NCBI GenBank assembly: GCA_954871525.1
Contig: OX940871.1
Span: forward strand, 22,480,586-22,544,585
DNA from: Parietaria judaica
Taxonomy: Eukaryota; Streptophyta; Magnoliopsida; Rosales; Urticaceae
Direction of reading: 5' to 3'
DNA length: 64,000 nt
Positions within the stretch are counted from its first letter, which is position 1. Every line of letters starts with the position of its first letter. A model generated the notes under the pieces. It worked only from the letters and a program-made list of their open reading frames with translations, searched no databases and was not told the DNA's origin. The translations under genes and the position numbers were made by a program. Positions 34,065 through 45,200 of this stretch are shown in pieces.

Positions 34065-34930
34065 CGAGGTGATAGTGGACACCCTGATTGTATTATCGTC
34101 GGCCTTGCAACGACCCTGAATCCTTATTCGGGTAGCACTCGAAATGATATCTGATACTATAGTGCATTTCCCTTTCCTTCTCTTCACCTCAAATCTTGTA
34201 GTGACCTCGAATATCTAAGCGGTCAGCAACCGAGGTGATAGTGGACACTAAGATTTTGATCATCTTTTGCCTCGTGACCACCCAGAATCCTAATTCGGGC
34301 AGCATCCGAGGTGATTTCCGATGTCATAATGCATTGGCTATCTGTTATTTTTACTTCTGATCTTGCAGTGACCTTTGATTTCATCCGGAAGTAAACGACG
34401 TTAAAGTGAACACCCTAATCTTTATTATCTTCTAGATCGCAATAGTGTCGAATTATCATTCGCAATAATGTAGTAATGCATTTCTCATCCGCTTACTTCT
34501 TCCCGGGTCATGTACTGACCTCGAACCTCCATCTATGCATCGATGGAGGTGACGGTGGATATCAAGACTGTTTAGACACTAAATACTCATTAGACACTAG
34601 TTCAGGTGATATAAGATGCCTTAATGCATCATTAACCAATTTTGCTTCACCTGAGGTGTGAGATAGCACCACAATTTGAATCGCCTCTCGCCCCCCAACA
34701 CCGTCAAATTCATCATTTAGCAACAACCGAGGTGATCTGATACCTCAGTACATGGGAAACCGAATTGCTTTATCTCAATTTAAGTCGTGACCTCGGCTTC
34801 TTCTCTAGTCAGCGACTGATGTAATGGCGCAAAAACCGATTTATACCACCACTGAGCCCGCAATGACCTCATATCCATATCCGCGCAGCAATTGAGGTGA
34901 CACTCAAAACTCTAGTGCGTCAAAAGCAAC
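34065..34930. repeat. Degenerate tandem array, unit about 160 bp
   Basis: CGAGGTGATAGTGGAC occurs at 34065 and 34231 (period 166), and variants near 34395 and 34543. Each unit has a second half with ACCGAGGTGAT-like and CATAATGCATT-like motifs, near 34140, 34304, 34457, 34605, 34729 and 34893. So each unit may be an 80-bp doublet. The copies are well diverged. Confidence 0.75.
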
Positions 34931-35602
34931 TCATAACAAATAATAATCCATTTACCTACAGACAAGAAAGGTTTCTCGTGGATGTACATGAATGATTTTC
35001 ATGATAAATAAACACGGGCCTGAATTCAATTAACCAAGTCCGAGGTTCTGGAGGTAAAATCTAGATAGACTATAGATATTAAGGAAAACGTTGATAGTTG
35101 GCAAAATCCAAGTTTCCGGAGCATGATGCGTATAATCTAAGAAGTTTAAGGTACACAAAGTCAGATCAAAATAGACCTCAAATCCAGAAGACGATGCCGA
35201 TAATTGTCAACAATATGGGGTGCCAGAGGTCAGAACTTTTGAACTCGTAAAACATATTTCATTCGACAACATAAATCCTAAACACGACATGATTATTGTT
35301 GTATAGAAAGAAGAAATAATAAGACGTCCAAAAATAGCTCCTTGTACTTTATATTTTTTGGGTAATGGCGAATAATCAGAATGCACCAATCATCATTCCA
35401 AAACAAGGTAACTTTATATCAGTTACGTAATTTCGTTTCTTATTCAGTCCATGTAAGCAATACTTTTAAATTAAAAATTAGATTGTTTACGGGATTTGGA
35501 CAACTACATAAAAATGGTTCAAGATTCCTATACTTTTTTCTTTATAGTTATTTATTTGCCCCTAGTGTGGTAGTATACACAAGAACTCACACTTGATATT
35601 TC
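34931..35602. other. AT-rich DNA between array and LTR
   Basis: No gene is supported. GTCCGAGGTTC near 35038 may be a last trace of the array. Confidence 0.4.
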
Positions 35603-36929
35603 TGTTGGACATGTGTCCTTAAACAAGCTGTTTTAACCCATTTGTAAAAGATTATGACTAGTCGTTGAATAAAGATAATACTTATTATGTTAATCTTATT
35701 ATAGTTTCTGAAAGAGTAAAATAGAAGTTTGATCCATAGTTCATTAATAGAATGCAATTATGTTATTATCATCACACCCGAGTCAATGTGAGGAAGAATG
35801 GATAACATAATAAATGAACTTAAAGTGTCTGTGACCTGATTACTTGGGGTGGAGCCCATTAATCGAATAAGGTCATTAATGTGACTAAGCATGATATAAT
35901 CCTATTCTGGATTAGGAATTAATTTATTATATAAATAAAATAGGTAATTCGAATTTAGACTTGTTTACCAAGTCTTGGTATTTGAATTTTCCCTAATTAA
36001 TTTAATCCATTGGATCGGTCTAAGATTTAATCTTAACAATTGGATTGGAAATGAATATTTTATTTATTTTAAAGGGGATTTCGAAATTATTAAATAATGA
36101 TAAGCTTGGTGACCAAGTTTGGTGATTGAGAAAATCTCTCAGTCAATCTAATCCATTCGATCAATCTAGATTTTATCTGGACTGTTGGATCAGAGTTATT
36201 TGTTATTTAAATTCGAAATTAACCCTAGGATTAATCTAAGCCATTGGTTTTTGACCAATCAGATGATCCTGATGGAAGGATTTTCTCTCAGGTGGTTGGA
36301 ATTGAACTCTATAAATAGGGAGCTCATTTCACACTTTTCTACACACCTTCAGAGCTCAAAATTTCGTGGTCCCTTATTAGGGTATGTGAAAATTGACTCT
36401 TCTCTCTCCCCCCGGTTCGGCTTTGTGAGATCTTTTCTCCGGTAGCTTCAAAAGAACCATCAGTTAAATCTTGCGACGAAGTCCTGCCAGCGAAGCCCAC
36501 GCTTCCATACGAGGAATCCAGGAGAATATCCCGGAAGATCACGGGAGTTTCCCTCAGCATCGGCAGAGCCCTGCCAAAGTCAGAACGCGCAGCCGGAAGT
36601 CGTCAATGAGGTACGACGTTATGCATTGGGTCAATAAATGCAAAATATATTTTATTGTATTTATTTATTTTCCATAGAAATTATATTTAATAATGTTGTT
36701 ATGAAATTAATTGTGATAATAAAATTGCCAATTATTTATCCGGTCGTTTTATCCAAATTACTCGATGTCAGTACGTTGTTACGGTGTAACTTTTCCGACT
36801 TAAATTTATTTTTGAAGTTACCCGGACGGACTGATGAGAGCGGAATATTCGAGGTAATTTGGACGGGACGTTAAAAGTATTTTTTTAATGAATTTGCAAT
36901 TGGCATAGTAGCATATCCGATTTCCAATA
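35603..36929 (+). mobile_element. LTR of the solo-LTR family, followed by a primer site
   Basis: It starts TGTTGGACATGTGTCC and ends CGATTTCCAATA, matching the reverse complement of 25509-28234 at both ends. It is 1.3 kb because about 1.4 kb of the middle is missing. It has CTATAAATAG at 36309-36318. The primer-binding site directly after it shows that it is a 5' LTR. The rest of the element is gone: only about 60 bp of recognisable leader follows. Confidence 0.85.
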
Positions 36930-36931
36930 AA

Positions 36932-36975
36932 TGGTATCGGAGCTAGATCCAATTTCCAACAATTGGTATCAGAGC
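36932..36975 (+). promoter_or_regulatory. Duplicated primer-binding sites
   Basis: TGGTATCGGAGC (36932-36943) and TGGTATCAGAGC (36964-36975) are each preceded by the LTR-end-like TTCCAAYA. The second is a perfect initiator tRNA-Met match; the first has one change. The unit is about 32 bp, and a third TTCCAACA follows at 36985 without a primer site. Confidence 0.8.
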
Positions 36976-37083
36976 TATATCCAATTTCCAACAATTTCCA
37001 CCTTGAATAGGTCTTTGATACCGAAATCTAAAAAAAAATAATCAAAGTCAATACTTTGTGTAATAAAGATGCATCCTTAATAG

Positions 37084-37680
37084 GGGTGTAACAGGTGCGG
37101 ATAACTGTTTTTTTTTAACTATCCATATCAGGATCTAGAAATATGGATATCCAAAAATCACTATCCGTATCCAGATAAAAAAAATGGATATCCGGAATCC
37201 GGATCCCTATTTTTCAAAATCCGATTTTATTGTCCGAATCTGATTTTGAAATCCGGATCTTATTTTATTTTTTTAAAAAAATTATAAAACATATGTTGTC
37301 TCAACCACCAAAAAAACCGTACAAATCTAGTATGTATCTTTCCATTGTCTCGACTACCAAAAAAACAGTACATCCCAAAAATGCATGAAAAAAACATAAA
37401 TTATAAAAAAAATAAAAAAAATAAACCCTAGAAATAAAAATGAAGTGTCGAAAGAAAGAGTAACCCTAGAAAAATAAATTATAAAAAATTAAAATAAACC
37501 ATGTTTAAACCAGATACATATACGGATACAGATTTTTAAAAAACAAAACCCTTATCTAGATCCGGTTGTTGCTTCGGATTCAAATATCCGTATCCGGAAT
37601 CCGGATTTGGATTCGGTTTTAAAATAAGATACATATTTTTTTTTTCCGGTTTCCGGGTTTTAGTTAGAGCCATACTTTGT
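37084..37680. mobile_element. Non-autonomous repeat with GGATCCGGAT-rich ends
   Basis: It begins TAGGGGTGTAAC near 37081, then has many TATCCGGAATCCGGAT-like phrases near both ends around an A-rich middle. A related structure occupies 56815-57362. Plant non-autonomous elements starting TAGGGGTG often look like this, probably of hAT type. The 3' terminus and target duplication are not clear. Confidence 0.45.
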
Positions 37681-40150
37681 AGTGTTTTCCTGTATTCAAG
37701 AATTTAATTTAAGAATATCAAAATAATTGGGGCAAAATTTTTTCTATTCGAATATAGCCTCGAAATCGCTCACATGTTTTCATCGTATTAAAAAAATATG
37801 GGGTTTGGGACGTTGTTTTTTTAACCCTAATTGAGAACTAAATATACTTACTGTAATAATATTTTAGGTGATCGACAAGGACCCAAAAATCACTCCTTCA
37901 AAACTAGACATTCATACGAGGTCGCAAACTACATTTGAGATTATCATTGAGTTGTTGTTCAGACTGCGTGTGCTATGTAAGCAACCACATATTGAATACG
38001 GTGTTGTGGAACTAATTTGTAAACTTTAACTAAAGGAACTTTTGAATAAGATCCAACCTGTTTGGTTTTATTTTTATATTAGGCTGTGAATATGTGGAGG
38101 TCACTTATCCGTATTCATAAAATATCATTCGTAAGTATAGTGAATAACAGAGAAAAACAAGACCCGTTTCATTTCCTTAAAGGAAAAAAAAAAGCATTTC
38201 CTAGCCCCTTTAGACTTTGAGATAATTTCAAAGTGCTAGAATGTAGAACCAAGCCATTGCTTTCTAAACATAAAGGTGGAAACTAGCTCCGAGTGAGGCA
38301 GCAAAAAAGGAAGTGCGAATACTCCGTCTTGCCGAATCGATTGGCTTGGTGAAAACACTTGAATTGGTTAGAGAGCTTTATGATGATAAGGAAAAGAAGG
38401 CCTATGGTGATAAGGAAAAGAAGGTGAAAAAGAGTCTCCAATAAACTTTGATCGGCGCACACAAGTTTTTCCCTATAGACTTTTTCCTAGCACCACACAT
38501 CAAAATATTGGTCAAAGCAACGTGCGATCATGAACTACTATCACTAAGAACAAATTATTAGGATACGACCAAATTCTCATTCACGTCGACGGCCAGAGAA
38601 AAATGATGTCCGTAAGAGAACGAGGTGTTTACCAACATACAACGTGAAAACACTACCTTTTAAGAGTGTGGAGGGCATACACCTAAGACTCGTAAACCCT
38701 TGTTTTCCAAATACAACCTTGAAAAAACAATAGAGGTCTATATGGAAAAATTCGAGCCTAATTGAAACATTTAGAAAATCATTTATTCTACTTTGGATCA
38801 TGTTATGAGATGTTAATAAAGTATCAGAAGAAGTTCAATTATTCAAAGCGCTCCTTCAAGATCTCGTCGGGAAAATTCTTTGGAATACTTTTGTCTTATT
38901 AAAAACCAGCTCGAGGAGCAATTGGTATCAACCTAGCGTGAATCCATGAGCTGATATTGGGGCGAATATCGTGGCGATGTTTGATCGTATCAACTATATT
39001 GAAGGATGAAAAGACCAATAATTAACTAAAATATTGAACTACCAACGACGATAGCAAGATACTTCCACTCATAGGCCAGACCTCATACCTTCAAAGTAAG
39101 AGATCTAGTATTGCAATTTTTGTTTTCAGAAGACGTCGCCGGATCTAAATTCTGTAAAACTCAATGTAAATAAGAAAATCCTTACATCATTAATAAAATA
39201 GTTCGCTAATGCATCTAAAAATATTTTAAAACTATGAAAGCCTATAGGCATTGAAACACCCAATACTTAAAGAGGTACTACGCTTAGGCAAAGACCTCGT
39301 ATACCATGAACTACGTGATGACTTAATTCTTGAAAGATGTACGAGGTCCAATATCAAATCTCTATATCATAAGGATTATCCAAAGGTCAAACGCATCACC
39401 TCGACAAAAAGGGTAATTATGACTGAGTACTCCGCAGTTTCTAGAAGGTATAATTTTCATTACCATAATTTGCTGAGGCTACCTCGCTTGGATTGAACTA
39501 GCTCAATATATCCCTACACCTTTGTTAGTTTTTGTTATCTTCCTCAGGAGTTAAAGTGTACATTCATACACATTGATTTGTTCGATTGTATTTTTTTTTA
39601 AAAGTTAAAACATGCCCAAAGTATAGGGTATTGTAACATTATTCTTTTTATAGTCCTCGATTCCTCGAACGATCTTCAAAAATCAGGGAGCCAGGTATTA
39701 AAAGTGAAATTTTCTTCTTGTATTTGCTTAGAATTCAAGAGAATGATCTGCGAGGACTTGGCGAATCTATAGGTTAAAATTTTAATCGGGAATTCAATCC
39801 GAACGTGGTCCGAGGTAGAGATCACCTTGGCATTGCGAGGTAACTTACACCGAGTAGTTTATGTAAAGACGAATTAAATTCAAGAAAATTTTATGCCTTT
39901 TAAAAATTAAATTGAATATTTTATGGTGGAAGAAAAATAGAATTGAGCCAAAAAAAAAGAGAATATTATTGATGAAAGTTTTCAATTACCAGATAGAAGA
40001 TAATTCAAAAGGTCGGATTCTCGGCCGGACAAAAACCCTTGCAAACGAGGTCCTTATGCATTTCTCGAGGGCATACCATTTTCCATGTCATTTCAGATCT
40101 CACTTCAGAATGATAGTCCATTAACATTCCATACTTAATAGACTAAGGGG
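37681..40150. other. Unidentified, probably decayed retroelement DNA
   Basis: No domain is recognised. Scattered GAGGT motifs and a G-rich AGACTAAGGGGCTA near 40141 (polypurine-like, followed by TGTTGG) suggest the inner part of an old Gypsy element on the plus strand. Open frames near 39251 and 39912 have no recognisable product. Confidence 0.35.
38277..38444 (+). pseudogene. Short lysine-rich coding remnant
   Basis: A 55-codon open stretch without its own ATG encodes EAAKKEVRILRLAESIG and a repeated DKEKKA/DKEKKV end. The codons look protein-like, and the product would be helical and basic. Family unknown; probably a fragment of an element's gag or of a host gene. Confidence 0.3.
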
Positions 40151-40159
40151 CTATGCTGA

Positions 40160-41559
40160 TGTTGGATTTCATCTTCGGAAGAAACAACATGTTAATTTTT
40201 TACGCAAGTATACGTATCGAAAACAAGTAATATAATGATAAGAGAAGTCGATCCCACGGAAAATTGTTACTATTATAAATGCTAAGTAGTAGTCTTTTGT
40301 CACCTTAATTTTATCTAAACAATTAAATTTTGCAATATGATGAATTAATTAACTAATTAAAAATAAAAACTAAAAAAATTGTTACTATTATAAATGCTAA
40401 GTAGTAGTATTTTTTCACCTTAATTTTATCTAAACAATTAAATTTTGCAATATGATGAATTAATTAACTAATTAAAAATAAAAACTAAAAAAATGAGAGC
40501 TTTGGACAAATAGAGAAATATAGGATCACAATATTTCCTCTAACACTTCACCTGATTCTTCACATCATTCATATGATCATTAAATTGCTACAAGTTGTTA
40601 ACCAAGACCCCTAATGCATCAAATAAAACTCTTCCGATATTCAATTCGAGTCCTCTTTCCCAAATAACTCACTATATTCCTATGTGAATTAAATTACGAA
40701 CGATTAATTAAGCACGCGTTCTTAACGTGTTACACATGTTACATAGGTATATTCCTATCCTACATAAACTCAAAAGTTCCATCATTGATCATGTATATCT
40801 ATGGCTAAACACAATTTCATTTTCCCAAAGTTCATAAGGTTTACCAAATCAAATTAATTTGTGATCAAGCAATCAAAAACATGAAGAAAAGGATATAATA
40901 AACAAACTTAAGCAATTTTCATTAATCAAAGAAACGATAATCCAAAACTAGCTACATGTGAGTTCCGATTGCAATCCTATGAACGGTTTAGCTCATAATG
41001 AATATAGAACATAAACAAATCACAAATAGAAACATTATGGAGAAAGAAAATTCAGCAAAGAAGATGATACTAATGGAGAGTATCTGATCTGAAGCTCTTC
41101 GTCTCCACCGTTCTTCTTCAGAAAACCCGGTCTCCAATGGCAATCTTCGCATTTCCTAGCCTCTTGTGATGTTTTTCTCTCCCAAAATTCGTCACTTAAT
41201 CCCTCCTTATGATTCCTTTATATAGTCTCCTCATTAGGTTAAGATTAGGCTAAAAAAACTAATTCGCGAAATAGTAGTGCTGGGGCACAGAGTGAATTCT
41301 GAGTTTCTTGCGGGGCACCTAAAATCTGTGCTGCGGCACCATGCTGCTGCCTAGTATTCTCAATTTCGGATTTTTGGACATGTAAAACTTCGTCCCAATG
41401 ACTCTATTCATCTCGATCTTCAACTAAATCACAATCCACTCATGTAACTCCTAAAATAAACAAAAAAACTTAAGGAAACAAATTAAACGACTCTTTAAAT
41501 AAACGAAACTAAAAGTGAAACTACTCAATTTTTTGGTATAAAACCAACTCATCACAACA
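40160..41559. repeat. LTR-like segment (tentative)
   Basis: It starts TGTTGGATTTC and ends ATCACAACA, contains a GTCGATCCCAC motif often seen in plant LTR elements, and has a minus-strand TATA (CTATATAAAGG at about 41217-41227). The flanks (GCTGA and TATCG) do not match, so the ends are uncertain. Confidence 0.3.
40263..40494. repeat. 115-bp tandem duplication
   Basis: ATTGTTACTATTATAAATGC starts two near-identical units at about 40263 and 40379. Only a few bases differ. Confidence 0.93.
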
Positions 41560-41619
41560 TATCGTTTCTCATCGCGTAAATGAGACCCGTAATTTACTAT
41601 CTTGACCGAAAATACTTGA

Positions 41620-42480
41620 GCTTGGTTGGCATGAGTTGGCCCGTATGCCTTCTCTATTAGGCGTGGCTGAGGCTTCCTGGGGCATGCTAAGTCGCGCTAG
41701 GGCGTGATAGAACGCTGGGCATCAAGGCAAAGGCAGGCGTGGCATGGCAAGATATCGTGGGCCACGATAGAGAATGTAGTACGGCCGAGAGCGCTTGGTT
41801 TTGGTGTGATGGCATAAAGCTCAGGCTGGTAGGACGCGGTAGGCACCACGACGCATGGCGTAGTTCCGTGGGGCACGACAAGTGCTACACTACGGCTAAA
41901 AGGTGCCTAGCGAGTTTGGCTGAGGGGCACTTGCACACGGGACACACAATAGGTCGTCTTGGAGCACGGTGAGGGCTGCAGTGCGGCTGGAAGCGCATGG
42001 CACACCTAGTTGAGGTGTGCTAAGATGAGGGTAGGCTTGGCAGTGCGCGGAAGGCTGCTGCGGGGGAGAACATAAACAAGAGTGCGGCTAGAGGAGCCTC
42101 GCACACCAGGTTAACGCGCCCTGGTACGCGACTGAGTCTAACTGGTTGCGGCAGGTTTCTTTGGGTATGGCAAGAGTTGGAGCGCACATAAAAGTGTCTG
42201 GTTGAGGCGTACTTGTACTCGGCTGGTCTTGGTTGGATGCGGCAGGCTCCTGCGGACCATAGCAGGAGCTGCTGAGGAGCACATCGGGAGCTACAAAGCG
42301 GTTGATGGAGCGTGGCATGCCTGTTAAAGGTATGCTCACACGCGGGTGGGCTTGGTAGCGCGGTAGGCTACTATAGGGCACAACTGGAGGTGCCTGGCGC
42401 GTTGGCACGCGGCTGGGCCTGGCTGGACGCGGCAGGCTACTTCAGGCATGACATGAATTATCGTGCGACTAGAGGCGCCT
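41620..42480. repeat. GC-rich degenerate tandem repeat
   Basis: An abrupt GC-rich island in AT-rich DNA. Phrases such as GGCTGGGC, GGACGCGGCAGGCTAC, GTGCGGCTAGAGG and GGCGCCTGGC recur with large variation roughly every 110-130 bp. Open frames on both strands come from composition. No protein family is seen. Confidence 0.65.
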
Positions 42481-43059
42481 AACTTCTTCTTGTCCTCTCT
42501 CTGTCTTTATGAACTTTCTAAGTGTCCTTAAGGGTTTTTAAGCTTGTAGGGACCAACTTTTCCAATGACTAAAAATCACCAACATCAACTGTAATTTGTG
42601 TTAAGTTTGTTATTCCTGTTATTAAATTCTTTGTATCTCCGTCGATTATATACTCACAATATCAATAAAATGTTAGAGGGGAACTAGTAAACTACCTCTT
42701 TAGATGAACCTTTATAAGAATTCCTGGTGTCAATATATATATATGTCGAAGTAGGTGGCAGAATCGGAATTCATAATGCAAATACACATGTATATAAATT
42801 CAATTATGGTTTTCAGCCTACGAAGTTTGAAATGAGAAACAATGTCAACAATATTTTTGGTATTTATTTTTTGTTTGATATTATTTCCATTTATTATTTT
42901 TTTTAGTTTTTTAATGGTATTATTTTTCACTTTCAATTTTAGTGCTTCTATTGTCATGTCATATACATGTCATAGTTGACCATCTTATCAACCATATATC
43001 ATATTTCATACATGGTCACAGTTGACCATATTATTTACCATATATTATACTTTCTACGG
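42481..43059. other. AT-rich non-coding DNA
   Basis: Nothing identifiable apart from a short TA run near 42737 and a CATATATCATATTTCATAC-like repeat just before the next element. Confidence 0.4.
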
Positions 43060-43238
43060 GTGTGCATGGGTTGGATTAGGTCGACCCGAGGTAAAACATG
43101 AATCTGACTCGATCTTATTGGGTTTTGAAAAAGCGACCCAATCCGACCCAAATTTTTTGAAGGCCCAATCCAACCAAACCCAAAAAACACTAGGTTGGGT
43201 TGGGTTGGGTTGGGTCATTAGCCTAAACTAAATTTTTT

Positions 43239-43275
<37 letters not shown>

Positions 43276-43637
43276 CCGAATAACACTTAAATTTAAACCG
43301 TGAATCAATAAACATAAATTTTATAATATTATTTTTAAACACCCAATTCAAAAACTAAACGTTATCATAATCTTAAACATTAAATAACACAAATACGCAA
43401 CATAGTCGTAAAGTAAACTAGAAACTTGGTCGTAATCATAAACTAAAACATAGTCACAGACATTAAACTTGATAGGGCCAATTGGCCGGCCTAACCCAAT
43501 GCAACTAGCCTAACCCCAACCCGACTATTTATTCGAGTTGAACCCAACCCAACCCGATAACTATTGAGTTAATTGAGTTGCGTTAGATTGTGATTGAGTT
43601 CAATTGTTGTGTTGGGTTTTTTTTTAGCACCCCTAAT
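43060..43637. mobile_element. Non-autonomous element with GGGTTGG tracts
   Basis: It begins ACGGGTGTGCATGGGTTGG and ends TTTTTTAGCACCCC, giving short GGGTG/CACCC inverted ends. GGTTGGGTTGGGTTGGGT is near 43193 and its complement AACCCAACCCAACCC near 43541. A (TA)n run lies at 43242-43271. This is a common plant non-autonomous structure, probably hAT type; no clean target duplication is seen. Confidence 0.55.
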
Positions 43638-43691
43638 ATTTCCTACGTGGTGATTTCTTGCTATATTTGTTTCAAAAAGAAAAAATTGTAA

Positions 43692-44737
43692 TGAAAAACT
43701 TTACTCGATAACTTACTATTTATAACAAAATTCTCACACTAATCCTCCAAGTTTAATAATTTTAAAAATAACTTTTCTTAAACAAAAACTTTCTTTAACT
43801 TTAAACAAATATTATCTTGAAAACGTTATTTTTAGAATTATTAAAATTTGCTGAATTATTATAAGAATTATTAAAGTAATGGTTCAATTTTTTTTTTTTT
43901 ATATGATATAGTTTACAGTTGATTCGAGCCAAAATCTAAGGATTATTATTTTAATGATATTTTTATAAATTTAGAAACAATGTTTTTCACAATTGCAAGA
44001 GGTGCAGTAATAATTCACTCAAAACAACTTCTCAATCTCTCAAACATTAATCATCGATTGATGCTCTGGTGGTACCCACTCAGTGAACAGAATGTTTTGG
44101 TCGTCAAACGAGCGAGGCGGATCATCCTCATGCCGATAAACAAAACAATTTAGTAGGGTAAAAATTAAGAGTTAATTTATACATATTTCATTCTCATGCC
44201 GTTATTACATGCTGTTTTTAACTCACTTTAATATTTTGCGGTTGGCATTTTCAATGAATTCTTTAAAAAAATTCTACCAAGTTGTTCGGTTGATTTAATC
44301 AAATTTTAAAAGTGTTGCTAAGTTTTGGACTAACTGTTATTTCTCATATTTTTTTTTTCTATAACGGAACATTAACATAAAAATATTGTTTTAATTAAAA
44401 AAAGTAAATAAAATTTTAAAATATAAACAAATAACGAGGTTAAAAATGTCTAAGTTTTTCCCATAAAAAAAAAACCCTTTTAAGTTTGAAAAAAAAATGG
44501 ATTACATTTATGTCAACCCTTCTAAAAACGTGTTTAGACACTTAAATTAAATGTCTTGAAAACCTTTCAATGTGCGGTCGTGTTTGGGCTTTATAATATA
44601 TTAATATCTTTATTCTTTTAAAATATATATATATATATATATATTAATATCTTTATAAGATCTCGATTTCCATCTTATCTATTTTTTTTAGAAATAGAAA
44701 CAACCGTGTTCGTATTGGGGTGGGACTAAGTAGGGCC
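43692..44737. repeat. Segmental duplication, copy A
   Basis: It matches 48872-49634 in two blocks: 43692-44080 (ending CTGGTGGTACCCA) and 44521-44737 (CTAAAAACGTGTTT to GACTAAGTAGGGCC). About 440 bp between the blocks is absent from copy B. A (TA)n run is at 44622-44643. Confidence 0.85.
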
Positions 44738-44844
44738 TATTATGGGTGTTGCAAGCGGCACCATGTCGTTTACCACGCTGCGGTTTGGAAGGACTAAAAT
44801 GATAATCTTTTATTGCACATAAACTCCCAACCCCTCTCATAAAT

Positions 44845-44968
44845 AAGAACTTGATTTCATTGAAAATGTAACTCTAATTTTATCATATATATATGACAAA
44901 ATTGTGTATCATTATATAGAGCGTTTGAATTATTAGAGTTACATTTTTAATGAAATCTTCAAGTTCTT
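44845..44968. mobile_element. Foldback (MITE-like) inverted repeat
   Basis: The arms 44845-44878 and 44932-44968 are complementary along about 34 bp with a few changes (AAGAACTTGATTTCATTG against CAATGAAATC..AAGTTCTT). The loop itself has a small palindrome (TCATATATATATGA). No target duplication is clear. Confidence 0.7.
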
Positions 44969-45001
44969 GGACTTTGTGGTTGCCGACCTATATACAGATT
45001 C

Positions 45002-45200
45002 CTAGGACTTTGTGGTAATAAGTCGGAGGACCCGGTACCGAGCCGATGGTTAGCAGAGGGTCCAATTGGGTAAGATCGCCGATCTGCCCTACAACGTCTC
45101 TGGCTCTAAGGGGTCATCTACTTACACCCTGAGTATTAGGACTTTGTGGTAATGGGCCAGAGGACCCGGTCCTAGTCCGACGGTTAATGGAGGGTTTGAT
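45002..45200. repeat. Direct repeat pair, about 60 bp
   Basis: TAGGACTTTGTGGTAAT followed by GGACCCGGT and a CGGTTA-GAGGGT stretch occurs at 45002 and 45137. A partial third GGACTTTGTGG is at 44970. Confidence 0.75.

Noticed and set aside
40160..41559. A second complete LTR or TRIM element
   Set aside because: The TG and CA ends can be chosen but the flanks do not match and no partner LTR or primer site is present; kept only as a low-confidence repeat.
41687..42408. Open frames on both strands in the GC-rich tract
   Set aside because: Few stops because of composition and repeats; no recognisable protein.
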